Source of the DNA: an uncultured Pelagibacteraceae bacterium
Lineage (GTDB): Bacteria; Pseudomonadota; Alphaproteobacteria; Pelagibacterales; Pelagibacteraceae
Assembly (NCBI GenBank): GCA_902607115.1
Contig: CACLIZ010000001.1
Span: 1-64,000, forward strand
Direction of reading: 5' to 3'
DNA length: 64,000 nucleotides
Positions 36,454-45,540 of the stretch are shown in pieces. Under the pieces are notes generated by a model. That model saw only the letters and a list, made by a program, of their open reading frames with translations, searched no databases and had not been told where the DNA came from. How positions within the stretch are numbered: position 1 is the stretch's first letter; every line of letters begins with the position of its first letter. A program made the position numbers and the translations under genes.

Positions 36454-38851
36454 ATGGAGTTTAAAAAAATCCAATTAAATGGATTTAAATCATTTTCAGA
36501 GAAAACTACCTTTTTAATTGAAAAAGGATTAACTGGCATTGTTGGTCCAAACGGTTGTGGTAAATCAAATATTGTTGAGTCTTTAAGATGGTGTATGGGA
36601 GAAACCTCTGCAAAAAGTATGAGAGGCTCTGGAATGGAAGATGTTATTTTTTCTGGAACATCAAATAAACCATCGAAAAATATTGCTGAAGTAAGTATAA
36701 ATATTTCAAATACTGAAAAGTCAGGATCATACCAATTCAAAGAAATAGAAGAAATAGAAATTAGAAGAAAAATAGAAAGAGATAAAGGTTCGCGTTTTTA
36801 TTTAAATGATAAAGAGGTTAGAGCAAAAGACGCTCAAATGTTTTTTGCAGATCTTTCAACTGGTGCGCATTCCCCTTCTATAATTAGTCAAGGAAGAATT
36901 GGATCGTTAGTTACGGCCAAACCTCAAGATAGAAGAGCAATATTAGAGGAGGCAGCTGGAATTTCTGGATTACATGTAAGAAGACATGAGGCAGAACTAA
37001 GATTAAATGCTGCAGAAAATAATTTAAAAAGAGCAGATGAACTAAGAAGGCAGCTGGAAAAACAACTAATCAGTTTAGAAAAACAAGCTGAAGAGGCAAC
37101 AAAATACAAAAAAAATATCTGATGAAATAAAACAAGTAGAGGCAGGTTTGTATTTCTTAAAAATCAGAGAAATTGAAAATGAAATTAAAGTTGAAAATGA
37201 AATAAATACTGATGCAGAAAAAGAATTTTCATTATTCAACGATAAAATATTAAGCTTAGAAAACTCAATTAAAAAATTAGAGGATGAGCTCGGTCCAATT
37301 AGAGACAAAAATTTAGAAATTATTTCAAGAATTCAAAGGCTAAATTTAGAATTACAGAATCTAGATGAAGAAACAAAGAGGATGGCCAATGAAATAGAAG
37401 CAACTAAAATATCATTGAAAACTATTGATGAAGACGAAGATAGAGAAAAAAGTATAGTAATTGATGCAAATTCTAATGAAAAAAGACTTAAGGAAGAAAA
37501 GAATGAATTAATTGAAATTGACTCTAAGTATTATGACACAGAAAAAAAGTCAAATGAAGATCTGGATGCAGCAAAAAATAAATTAAACCTCGAGATAGAC
37601 AAAGTTAAGGAATTGATCAATGCTAATAAAAATAATGAAGCAATAGTTGTTCTTGATAACTGCAAAATAATAATAGAAGAATATGCAAACTTTTTTAGTA
37701 AAAACCAAAATATAAAACAAGAATCTACAAAAAGAAGAGAAAGGATCAATAATATAGATATTGAAATTGAAAGTTGGAAAAATTTGTTAGTAAATTCTGA
37801 AAAAATGATAGTTCAATTAGCGGATAGAAAAGAAAAACTAAATCAAAAATTATCAGATTTAGAAAAACGTCCCAATCAAAATGCAGAAAAGAAAGGACAA
37901 ATTTCTGAAAATCTTAGAATTTCAGAAAATGAAAAAGAAAATAATGAAACTAAAATAAATACCTTAGAACAACAGCTTGAAGAAAATAAATCCAAATTAA
38001 ATGAAATAAAAGAAAGTTCAATTAGTGTTAGAGAAAAAAGAGCAAGCGCCAATGCTACTATTGTTGGATTAAATAAAAGAAAAAGCGATTTAATCGATAG
38101 AGTTGAAAATGATTTAAATATTAAAGAAGATAATCTTTTAAAATTTTCAAATTTAGAAAAAGAAGAAGAATTTCCAGATACAGTTACTCAAGAAGAACTG
38201 TTAGATAAAAAAAAGAGAGATAGGGATAATTTGGGATCTGTAAATCTAAGAGCAGATGAAGAAACTGGAAAATATAAAGATGAAATTATTAAAATGGAAA
38301 AAGATAGAGAGGATATTGTTAACGCAATTACTAAACTTAAAGATAGTATTAATGAATTAAATCATAAAGGAAGGGAAAGACTATTAGATGCGTTTGACAA
38401 AGTAAGCAGAAAATTTAATGAAGTTTACACAAAACTTTTTAATGGTGGTAATGCAAAACTAGAACTTGTTGACTCTGAAGACCCTTTGGATGCGGGATTG
38501 GATTTGTTGGTTAGTCCTCCAGGTAAAAGACTTCAATCCATTACTTTATTATCTGGTGGTGAACAGGCTTTAACTGCTCTGTCTCTAATTTTTGCAGTAT
38601 TTTTAACTAACCCATCTCCAATTTGTGTACTAGACGAAGTAGATGCTCCTTTAGATGATGCAAACGTTACTAGATTTTGTAATTTACTAGATGAATTAAC
38701 AAGAATAACTACAACTAAGTTTATTATTGTAACGCACCATGCATTAACAATGTCTAAGATGGACAGACTTTATGGAGTTACAATGCCAGAGAAAGGTATA
38801 AGTCAGCTAGTTTCTGTAGATTTACAAAAAGCTGAAAGCCTAGTTGCCTAA
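36454..38851 (+). pseudogene. smc: Chromosome segregation ATPase SMC, frameshifted and hinge-poor
   Basis: The SMC N-terminal head (FKSFSEKTTFLIEKG, Walker A GPNGCGKSNI) reads from 36454 to a TGA at 37120-37122. The rest (coiled coils, signature [13 protein letters not shown], Walker [13 protein letters not shown]) continues in another frame to 38851. Removing one A from the 8-A run at 37108-37115 joins them into one 798-residue protein. This is far shorter than the usual 1,150 or so: the coils are short, and the centre (about residues 388-412) shows no glycine-rich hinge domain. The frameshift may be a sequencing error, poly(A) slippage or real damage. Confidence 0.85.
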
Positions 38852-38852
38852 A

Positions 38853-39128
38853 ATGCCTGACGACTTAAAAACTCGCTTAAAAATTGCAAAATCAAAGTTT
38901 AAAAATAAAAATCCATCTGATGAGGACAACAAAAAATCTAGCTTTGGTAAGGCTTTTCAGCTTAGCACTGAATTGGTATCTGCGGTATTAGTAGCCACAA
39001 TTATAGGGTTTATTTTAGACAATTGGTTTGATACTAAACCCTGGTTAATAATAATATTTTTTTTTATTGGTGTGGCGGCAGGAATTATGAATGTTATCAG
39101 ATCAGCAAAAAAAATGCAGAAGGACTAG
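38853..39128 (+). CDS. atpI: ATP synthase protein I (AtpI-like)
   Basis: A 91-residue protein with two membrane helices (LVSAVLVATIIGFILDNWF and PWLIIIFFFIGVAAGIMNVI), the layout of alphaproteobacterial AtpI, an accessory protein of F0 assembly encoded at the head of the F0 genes. A charged N-terminal third precedes the helices. I start at ATG 38853, 1 base after the smc stop; a TTG three codons upstream overlaps smc. atpB follows 6 bp later. Confidence 0.85.
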   Translation: MPDDLKTRLKIAKSKFKNKNPSDEDNKKSSFGKAFQLSTELVSAVLVATIIGFILDNWFDTKPWLIIIFFFIGVAAGIMNVIRSAKKMQKD

Positions 39129-39134
39129 ATAAAT

Positions 39135-39869
39135 ATGGCAGCAAACCCCATGACTCAATTCAATGTCTACAGAATTGGGCCAGAAATTAAAATTAGTGAA
39201 ATAGATATTTCTTTTACAAATGCAAGTTTGTTTATGGTGATCTGTACTGTTACTATTCTTTTAATATTTAACTTTGGAACAAAAAAAAATTCAATTATTC
39301 CAGATAAATTGCAGTTACTTGGAGAGTTAAGTTATTCATTTGTTTCTAAAATGATAAGCGACACTGCGGGTACAAAAGCTAAACCTTATTTTTCATTTAT
39401 ATTTTCACTATTCATGTTTGTTTTATTTTGTAACATGTTAGGAATGATACCATATACTTTTACAGTAACTAGCCACATAATTGTTACTTTTGTTTTAGCA
39501 GCATTCATTTTTATTGGAGTAACAATAATTGGCTTTATAAAACATGGGCTAGGATATTTAAAACTATTTGTGCCGAGTGGAGTACCTTTGGTTTTATTGC
39601 CATTGATAGTAGTTATAGAAATTATTTCATATTTAAGTAGACCGATTAGTCTTTCGGTTAGATTATTTGCCAATATGATGGCAGGACATACAATGATGAA
39701 AGTATTCGGAGGCTTCGTAGTAAGTCTTGGGATAGTGGGAGGATGGCTTCCACTTGGTTTTTCAGTTGCACTTACAGGTTTAGAAATCTTAGTAGCATTT
39801 CTGCAAGCATATGTATTTGCAATATTAACGTGCATCTATTTAAATGATGCATTAAATTTACACCATTAG
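39135..39869 (+). CDS. atpB: F0F1 ATP synthase subunit a
   Basis: A 244-residue subunit a, the stator half-channel protein. The essential arginine R176 is in RPISLSVRLFANMMAGHT, and several transmembrane helices are evident. The C-terminal LEILVAFLQAYVFAILTCIYLNDAL is conserved. It is part of an F0-only cluster (atpI, B, E, F', F), as usual in alphaproteobacteria, where the F1 genes lie elsewhere. atpE follows after 20 bp containing a strong ribosome-binding site. Confidence 0.95.
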   Translation: MAANPMTQFNVYRIGPEIKISEIDISFTNASLFMVICTVTILLIFNFGTKKNSIIPDKLQLLGELSYSFVSKMISDTAGTKAKPYFSFIFSLFMFVLFCNMLGMIPYTFTVTSHIIVTFVLAAFIFIGVTIIGFIKHGLGYLKLFVPSGVPLVLLPLIVVIEIISYLSRPISLSVRLFANMMAGHTMMKVFGGFVVSLGIVGGWLPLGFSVALTGLEILVAFLQAYVFAILTCIYLNDALNLHH

Positions 39870-39876
39870 TATTAAC

Positions 39877-39884
39877 AAAGGAGG
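39877..39884 (+). promoter_or_regulatory. Strong Shine-Dalgarno site for atpE
   Basis: AAAGGAGG is placed 5 nt before the ATG of atpE (39890). Most genes in this window have no site this good. Subunit c is needed in about 10-15 copies per enzyme, against one of subunit a, so a strong site here fits its high required synthesis rate. The functional statement is inference from known stoichiometry. Confidence 0.8.
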
Positions 39885-39889
39885 ATATA

Positions 39890-40117
39890 ATGGAACTAGA
39901 AGCAGCAAAAATGATTGGGGCAGGTTTAGCAGCTATTGCTCTAGCAGGTGCAGGAGTTGGAATAGGAATTATTTTTGGTAATTACCTTTCTGGAGCGATG
40001 AGAAATCCTTCAGCAGCTCAAAAACAGTTTCCAAATTTATTATTAGGTTTCGCATTGGCGGAAGCAACTGGATTATTTGGATTAGTTGTTGCATTGATTA
40101 TTTTATTTGCATTTTAA
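39890..40117 (+). CDS. atpE: F0F1 ATP synthase subunit c
   Basis: A 75-residue hairpin of two membrane helices forming the rotor ring. The proton-carrying carboxylate is E58 in GFALAEATGLFG, and the polar loop RNPSAAQKQFPN contacts F1. The first helix has the GxGxGxG-like pattern (GAGVGIGIIFG) that packs the ring. No Na+-binding signature is evident, so it is taken as proton-coupled. Translation is favoured by a consensus ribosome site. Confidence 0.97.
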   Translation: MELEAAKMIGAGLAAIALAGAGVGIGIIFGNYLSGAMRNPSAAQKQFPNLLLGFALAEATGLFGLVVALIILFAF

Positions 40118-40120
40118 TTA

Positions 40121-40699
40121 ATGTTTAAAAAAATAATATTAAAAACACTAGCTGTATATTTTTTATTTATAAATTTTATACACGCGGCTGAAAGTGGAGG
40201 TATGCCTCAACTTGATCCTGAGTTTTGGTTTTCTCAAATATTTTGGCTAATTATAACTTTTGGAATTTTATATTTAGTTTTATCTAAAATAATATTACCA
40301 AAAATAAGTGATAATCTTGAAACTAGAAAATCGCAAGTTTTAGAAAATTTAGAACTTGCAGAAAAACAAAGAAATGAGAGTGAAGCTAAATTAAAAGAGT
40401 TTGATGATATTATTTTAAAATCAAAAATTGAGGCAAAAAATCTATTTAATGAATCAAGAAAAAATTTATTAGATGACATTAATAACAAAAGGCAAAAACT
40501 TGAGGGAGAAATAGATAAAGAGGTTGAAATTATAGAAGCAGAAATCGAAGATCTTAAAAAAAAGTCGCCTGATAAAATAAATAAAATAGCAATCGAGACT
40601 TCTGAAGATTTAATTAATCAATTAATTGGTGTTAATGTAAATAACAGCAGCATTACTGCGATTGTCAATGATATTTCAAGCAAAAATAAACATTTATGA
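40121..40699 (+). CDS. atpG: F0F1 ATP synthase subunit b' (atpF')
   Basis: A 192-residue b' subunit. A short signal-like N-terminus is followed by MPQLDPEFWFSQIFWLIITFGILYLVLSKIILPKI, the single membrane helix with the typical D-x-x-x-W start, then a long charged helix forming the peripheral stalk with subunit b. Paired b and b' genes are typical of alphaproteobacteria and phototrophs. The gene overlaps the following atpF by 4 nt (ATGA). Confidence 0.88.
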   Translation: MFKKIILKTLAVYFLFINFIHAAESGGMPQLDPEFWFSQIFWLIITFGILYLVLSKIILPKISDNLETRKSQVLENLELAEKQRNESEAKLKEFDDIILKSKIEAKNLFNESRKNLLDDINNKRQKLEGEIDKEVEIIEAEIEDLKKKSPDKINKIAIETSEDLINQLIGVNVNNSSITAIVNDISSKNKHL

Positions 40700-41194
40700 G
40701 TTTTGACGCAACATTCTGGGTAGCAGTATCATTTGTAATTTTTTTTGGAATTTTAGTTTATTTTAAAATACCAAAAAAAATAAATGAGCTATTAGGCAAT
40801 ATGATAACTGATATAAAAAAAAGAAATTGATGAAAGTGAAAAGCTAAGGTCAGAAACTAAAAATATGTTAGATGAAGCTCAAAAAAAACTGGACACAGCT
40901 GATAAAGAAGTAAATAAAATTTTAATGCAAGCTAAAGATGATGGTGAAAAGCTTGTTTTAGAAATGAATGAAAAGTTTCACAATTCCTCTGAAATCAAAA
41001 AAAATGCTGCTCAACAGAAAATTAATCAAATGAAAGAAAATGCTATCAAAGAAATAAAAAATACATCTATAAAAATAGCAGTTGAGTCAGTCAAAAAAAT
41101 CATATCTACATCGGTCGATAAATCAAAACTAAACAATCTTTTTGATAAAAACCTTGAAGAAACTAAAGCAGAATTAAAAAAAATTAATTCTTAA
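40696..41194 (+). pseudogene. atpF: F0F1 ATP synthase subunit b, frameshifted in a poly-A run
   Basis: From ATG 40696 the frame encodes MSFDATFWVAVSFVIFFG, the b-subunit membrane helix, then stops at TGA 40828-40830. The stalk helix continues in another frame (KKEIDESEKLRSETKNMLDEAQ...) to TAA at 41192-41194. Deleting one A from the 8-A run at 40815-40822 restores a normal 165-residue subunit b. As this subunit is essential for ATP synthase, true loss is unlikely: either the sequence carries a homopolymer error or the frame is corrected in the cell. The start overlaps the b' stop. Confidence 0.88.
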
Positions 41195-41226
41195 AATTTA
41201 GCTGATATAAGTTAAATTTATATATT

Positions 41227-42690
41227 ATGCATTCAATAGTAATAGGTTCAGGCTTTGGTGGTATTGCGGCTGCACTGCGTCTTAAGGCAAAAAATCATAA
41301 AGTAACATTAGTAGAAAAACATAATGACCTCGGCGGTAGAGCAAGAGTATTTAGAAGAAATGGATTTACTTTTGATGGAGGACCAACTGTAATAACTGCT
41401 CCTTATTTAATTAATGAACTGTTTGAATTATTTAATAAAAATTCTAAAGATTATATAGATCTAGTACCACTTAATACTTGGTATCAATTTGTTTTTGAAG
41501 ATAAATCTAAATTTAATTACTCTGGCAATGAAATAGAGATGAAAAATCAAATTGAACAAATAAGCAAAGAAGATTTTGAAGGATATAAAAAACTGGTAAA
41601 TTTTACAAAAAAAATTTTTGACAAAGGTTTCACTGAACTTGCGGATGTTCCATTCAATAAACCATTTGTAATGATGCAACAATTGCCAGCTTTATTAAAA
41701 TTAAAAAGTTATAAATCAGTTTATTCACTTGTTTCTTCTTATGTGAAAAATGAAAAATTAAGAAGAGTATTAAGTATGCATCCTTTATTAGTTGGTGGAA
41801 ATCCTTTTACAACAACTTCTATTTATGGATTGATTTTATATTTAGAAAAAAAATGGGGAATTCATTATTCAATAGGTGGAACAGGAAATATCATAAATGG
41901 TTTGGAAAGATTAATGAATGAAGTTGGAATTGAAGTAATTAAAGGCAATGAAGTAACAAAGATTATTTTAGATAATAAAAAAATAACAGGTGTACAGTTA
42001 GATAATGACCAGAATATAAATGCAAATTACATTATATGCAATGCTGATCCACCTGCTGTTTATGAAAATTTATTAAACGAAAATAAAAATAATTCTTTTT
42101 TATTTAATTGGAAAAAAAATAGAATGGAATATTCTATGGGATTATTTGTTTACTATTTTGGAACAAAAAAAATTTATGAAGATATTGAACACCATACAAT
42201 TAAGTTTGGTAATAAATATAAAGAACATTTAGAAGACATATTTAATAATAAAAGATTAAATAACGATATAAGTTATTACTTACATAGACCATCTGCTACA
42301 GATAAATCAATGGCTCCTGAGGGACATGATTGTTTTTACGTTCTTGTTCCTGTTCCTAATAATCAATCAAATATTAATTGGGAAATTGAGGGAGAAAAAA
42401 TGAAAAATCTAGTTATTAATAAAATGGAAAAAGATCTTATGCCAAACCTAAGAGAAAATATTATTGAAGATTTTTATTTAACTCCCAATTATTTTGAGAA
42501 AGATTTAAACACGAGACATGGTTCTGGTTTTTCTATTCAGCCAAAACTTTCACAATCTGCTTACTTTAGATTTCACAATAAATCAGAAATATATAAGGGA
42601 CTTTATTTTGTTGGGGCAGGAACTCATCCTGGGGCTGGAGTACCTGGCGTCCTATCTTCAGCTAAAGTATTGGATAAGATAATTCAATGA
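41227..42690 (+). CDS. crtI: Phytoene desaturase
   Basis: A 487-residue CrtI-type carotenoid desaturase. The N-terminal FAD motif GSGFGGIAAALRLKAK is followed by LVEKHNDLGGRARVFRRNGFTFDGGPTVIT, both family hallmarks, and the C-terminal signature GTHPGAGVPGVLSSAKV is intact. It converts phytoene to lycopene. It follows atpF after only 32 bp and overlaps crtB by 4 nt, starting the cassette crtI-crtB-crtY-blh. No clear promoter is visible in the 32-bp gap, so readthrough from the F0 genes is possible. Confidence 0.94.
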   Translation: MHSIVIGSGFGGIAAALRLKAKNHKVTLVEKHNDLGGRARVFRRNGFTFDGGPTVITAPYLINELFELFNKNSKDYIDLVPLNTWYQFVFEDKSKFNYSGNEIEMKNQIEQISKEDFEGYKKLVNFTKKIFDKGFTELADVPFNKPFVMMQQLPALLKLKSYKSVYSLVSSYVKNEKLRRVLSMHPLLVGGNPFTTTSIYGLILYLEKKWGIHYSIGGTGNIINGLERLMNEVGIEVIKGNEVTKIILDNKKITGVQLDNDQNINANYIICNADPPAVYENLLNENKNNSFLFNWKKNRMEYSMGLFVYYFGTKKIYEDIEHHTIKFGNKYKEHLEDIFNNKRLNNDISYYLHRPSATDKSMAPEGHDCFYVLVPVPNNQSNINWEIEGEKMKNLVINKMEKDLMPNLRENIIEDFYLTPNYFEKDLNTRHGSGFSIQPKLSQSAYFRFHNKSEIYKGLYFVGAGTHPGAGVPGVLSSAKVLDKIIQ

Positions 42691-43577
42691 CAGAGAAAAA
42701 CTATCTAGCTCTTTTTGCTAAATCCTTTAATTGGGCTGGATTTTTTTTGCCAAAAAATATTTACCATGATTGCTCTAAACTTTATGCATTTTGTAGAATT
42801 TTGGATGATTTGGTAGATGAAAAAGATAACTTGGAAATAAAAATAAAAAGATTTAATGAAATTAAAAATATTTATAAAAATAATTATGAACTAGATAACA
42901 GTAATAGACAATTACCTGATAAAAATGAACATGAATTAATTGTTAATGATATGATTATCCTTGCAGATAATAATAATATTAAACGAATTATTCTAGATGA
43001 CTTAATCGAAGGCATTGGTTCAGATTTAAAACAAAAAGTTTATTTTAGGTCAGTAAAAGATTTATTAGTTTATTCATATAGAGTTGCTGGTACAGTTGGC
43101 TTAATGATGGCAAAAATACTAAATGTAAATGACACAAGATCTTTAAAAGGGGCTATAGATTTAGGAGTTGCAATGCAATTAACAAATATAGCCAGAGATG
43201 TAATTGAAGATCAAAAAATGAATAGACAATATATAAAACCAGATTTCGAAAATATTATAGCAACATTAAAACTTGCTGATATGTTTTATAAAAGTTCATT
43301 TAGTTCATTAAAGAAAATTCCATTTAAGTATAGATTTGCGATAATCGTAGCAAGAAGAGTTTACAGACAGATAGGAAAAAAAATTATAAAAAAAAGAAAT
43401 ATGGAAAGTTATGAAAAATCTGGAAAAATTTATGTTAATAATTTTGAAAAAATTTATCAAACTTTCTTTTCTATATTGGATTTAATGAAACTATTTTTAA
43501 TAGATATAGAATCTCATCAAAGAATGACGGAACATGAAATTATAAGTGAGGAAGTAAATCTAGATGAAAGAATTTGA
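42687..43577 (+). CDS. crtB: Phytoene synthase
   Basis: A 296-residue squalene/phytoene synthase family enzyme condensing two geranylgeranyl diphosphates to phytoene. The first Asp-rich motif is RILDDLVDE near residue 36, and the second is MQLTNIARDVIED near 170. YRVAGTVGLMM is also conserved. The crtE gene that would make its substrate is not in this window. It overlaps crtI (ATGA) and crtY (14 nt). Confidence 0.94.
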   Translation: MTEKNYLALFAKSFNWAGFFLPKNIYHDCSKLYAFCRILDDLVDEKDNLEIKIKRFNEIKNIYKNNYELDNSNRQLPDKNEHELIVNDMIILADNNNIKRIILDDLIEGIGSDLKQKVYFRSVKDLLVYSYRVAGTVGLMMAKILNVNDTRSLKGAIDLGVAMQLTNIARDVIEDQKMNRQYIKPDFENIIATLKLADMFYKSSFSSLKKIPFKYRFAIIVARRVYRQIGKKIIKKRNMESYEKSGKIYVNNFEKIYQTFFSILDLMKLFLIDIESHQRMTEHEIISEEVNLDERI

Positions 43578-44629
43578 TTATATTATTTTAGGCGCTGGCT
43601 GTGCGGGTTTATCGTTAGCTTATGAACTTGATATAAATAAAAAATTAAAAGACAAAACTTTAGCTATAGTTGAAATTAGAGATGAATATAAAAGAGATAA
43701 AACATGGTCTTTTTGGAAAGTTATTGATCATAATTTTGAGAAGTGTGTTATCAAAAGTTGGAATAATTTTTCTATTAATTCTGAATTAGGCTCCCATGAA
43801 GTTATTAATAAAGATTTTCCATATCAAACCATTGATAGTGGTTTATTTTACAAAACAATCTTAAATCAATTAACTCAAAATAAAAATATTCAATTTTTTA
43901 AAAATTCAGAACAATTGAATTTAGAGAATTCATTTATATTTAACAGTATTCCTTCCAACAACATTGATCGATCGAATATTTGGCAACATTTTAAAGGTAT
44001 AGAAATTGAAACTTCTGGAGATATTTTTGATGACGAAATATTTAATTTGATGGATTTTGGCTGTGAACAAAGAGACAATGTTCATTTTTTTTATACTTTG
44101 CCGTTTAAAAAAAATAAAGCTTTAATCGAAACAACATGGATATCTAAAATGGATGACAAAACATTAATGGATTATGACATTCAATTAGAAAAATATATTA
44201 AAGAAACTCTTAGAATTAAAAACTATAAAATAAATTATCAAGAAGAGGGTGCTATACCTTTGTTCTATCCAAAAAACAAAATTGAAAAAAATAAAATTAA
44301 TATAGGTTCTGCTGGAGGTATGACGCGTCTAAGTACTGGCTATACTTTTCTCAATATTCAAGAGCATAGTAAATATATATCAAATAATATAGAAAAAATT
44401 AAAGATAAAAAAATTTATCACATTGGTAAAAAAATATAAGTTTCTTGACAATATTTTTTTAAATGTTCTAAGAAATTATCCTGATAAAATGCCTGAGTTA
44501 TTTTTTAATATGTTTAAAGGATCTTCTAAAACGGTTATAAAATTTCTATCAAATAAAAGTAATATTTTTGAGGATTTAGCAATAATTTTAAAAATGCCTA
44601 AATGGATCTTTATTAAAAATATTTTTTAA
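43564..44629 (+). pseudogene. crtY: Lycopene beta-cyclase CrtY, frameshifted in a poly-A run
   Basis: The first 291 codons (to TAA at 44437-44439) carry the flavoprotein motif YIILGAGCAGLSLAYEL and the cyclase segments KTWSFW and GMTRLSTGYTF. The C-terminal part of CrtY (KFLDNIFLNVLRNYPDKMPE, FKGSSKTVIKFLSN, LKMPKWIFIK) follows in a different frame to 44629. Removing one A from the 7-A run at 44428-44434 gives a complete 354-residue cyclase making beta-carotene. The run is short for transcriptional slippage, so sequence error or genuine mutation must be considered. blh starts 5 bp after the stop. Confidence 0.85.
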
Positions 44630-44634
44630 ATTAG

Positions 44635-45540
44635 ATGAATAAAATAAATTATTACCATTCATTAATTTTTTTTAATTTATGCATTTTTTTATCTGCATTT
44701 GATTTTTTAAGAGATAATAGCCTTCTTATTTTATCTCTATTTTTTATTTTAACTTTAGGAATATCACATGGAGCACTAGATCATATAAAGGGAAAGAAAT
44801 TATTAAAACTACTAAATTATAAATCTTCTTTAATATTTTATATTTCTTATATTTTTATTGGGATCATCATATTGCTTGCATGGTTATTATTTCCTAAATT
44901 TTTATTATTAATATTTTTAATTGTTGCATCATATCATTTTGGTAAAGAAGACTCGGAATTTATAAATTATAAAACAAATATTGATTTAATCTACTTCTTT
45001 AAAGGTTCTATTGTAATAACGGCACCTTTATTATTTCAAAAAAATGAAACTTTAAATATTTTTAAAAACTTAAATTTTGATGTATCTAACAATTTTCTAA
45101 TATTTGATGAAGCTTTATATATTCTTATAGCAATTAGTTTTTTTTCTAATATAATTATTTCAGTTAATAAACAAATTGATATAAAATCTCTATTACTAAT
45201 GGATTTTATATCTATCTTGCTGCTCAATTATTTTTTAAGTCCAATTTTAGCGTTTACAATTTATTTTTGTTTTTTACATTCTATAAGACATTCATTTAAA
45301 TTATCGAATGAACTTAATAAAAAAGATTTTAGCAAGGGATTTAAGGAATTTTTAAATAAAGCCATACCTTTAACTATATTAACTGCTTTTTTATTCTTAA
45401 TTTCATTATTTTTTTTAAAAAATTATTATCTTTTAGATAATGCTATATCAAAAGTGATATTTATTGGTTTGGCGTCTTTAACCTTTCCACATATATTGCT
45501 GGAATATTTTATAGAAAAAAATGAAAAAAAAATAAATTAA
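44635..45540 (+). CDS. blh: Beta-carotene 15,15'-dioxygenase (Brp/Blh family)
   Basis: A 301-residue membrane protein with about seven hydrophobic segments. Iron-binding histidines expected for the Brp/Blh family appear in GISHGALDHIKG, ASYHFGKEDSEF and FLHSIRHSFKL. The enzyme splits beta-carotene into two retinals, the chromophore of proteorhodopsin; no rhodopsin gene lies in this window. It ends the crt cassette, and its 3' end overlaps the probable start of ispH. With one A fewer in the run at 45524-45532 the protein would end at EKK, a trivial change. Confidence 0.9.
   Translation: MNKINYYHSLIFFNLCIFLSAFDFLRDNSLLILSLFFILTLGISHGALDHIKGKKLLKLLNYKSSLIFYISYIFIGIIILLAWLLFPKFLLLIFLIVASYHFGKEDSEFINYKTNIDLIYFFKGSIVITAPLLFQKNETLNIFKNLNFDVSNNFLIFDEALYILIAISFFSNIIISVNKQIDIKSLLLMDFISILLLNYFLSPILAFTIYFCFLHSIRHSFKLSNELNKKDFSKGFKEFLNKAIPLTILTAFLFLISLFFLKNYYLLDNAISKVIFIGLASLTFPHILLEYFIEKNEKKIN

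Noticed and set aside
37108-37122. Programmed -1 ribosomal frameshift at the A-run of smc (and similar runs in atpF, crtY, ispH)
   Set aside because: The downstream frame is reached only by a +1 (or -2) move. Classic A-rich slippery sites give -1, which would not restore any of the four genes.
39386-39835. 149-codon open frame antisense to atpB
   Set aside because: It lies wholly opposite a conserved membrane-protein gene and has no recognisable domain; a mirror of the real gene.
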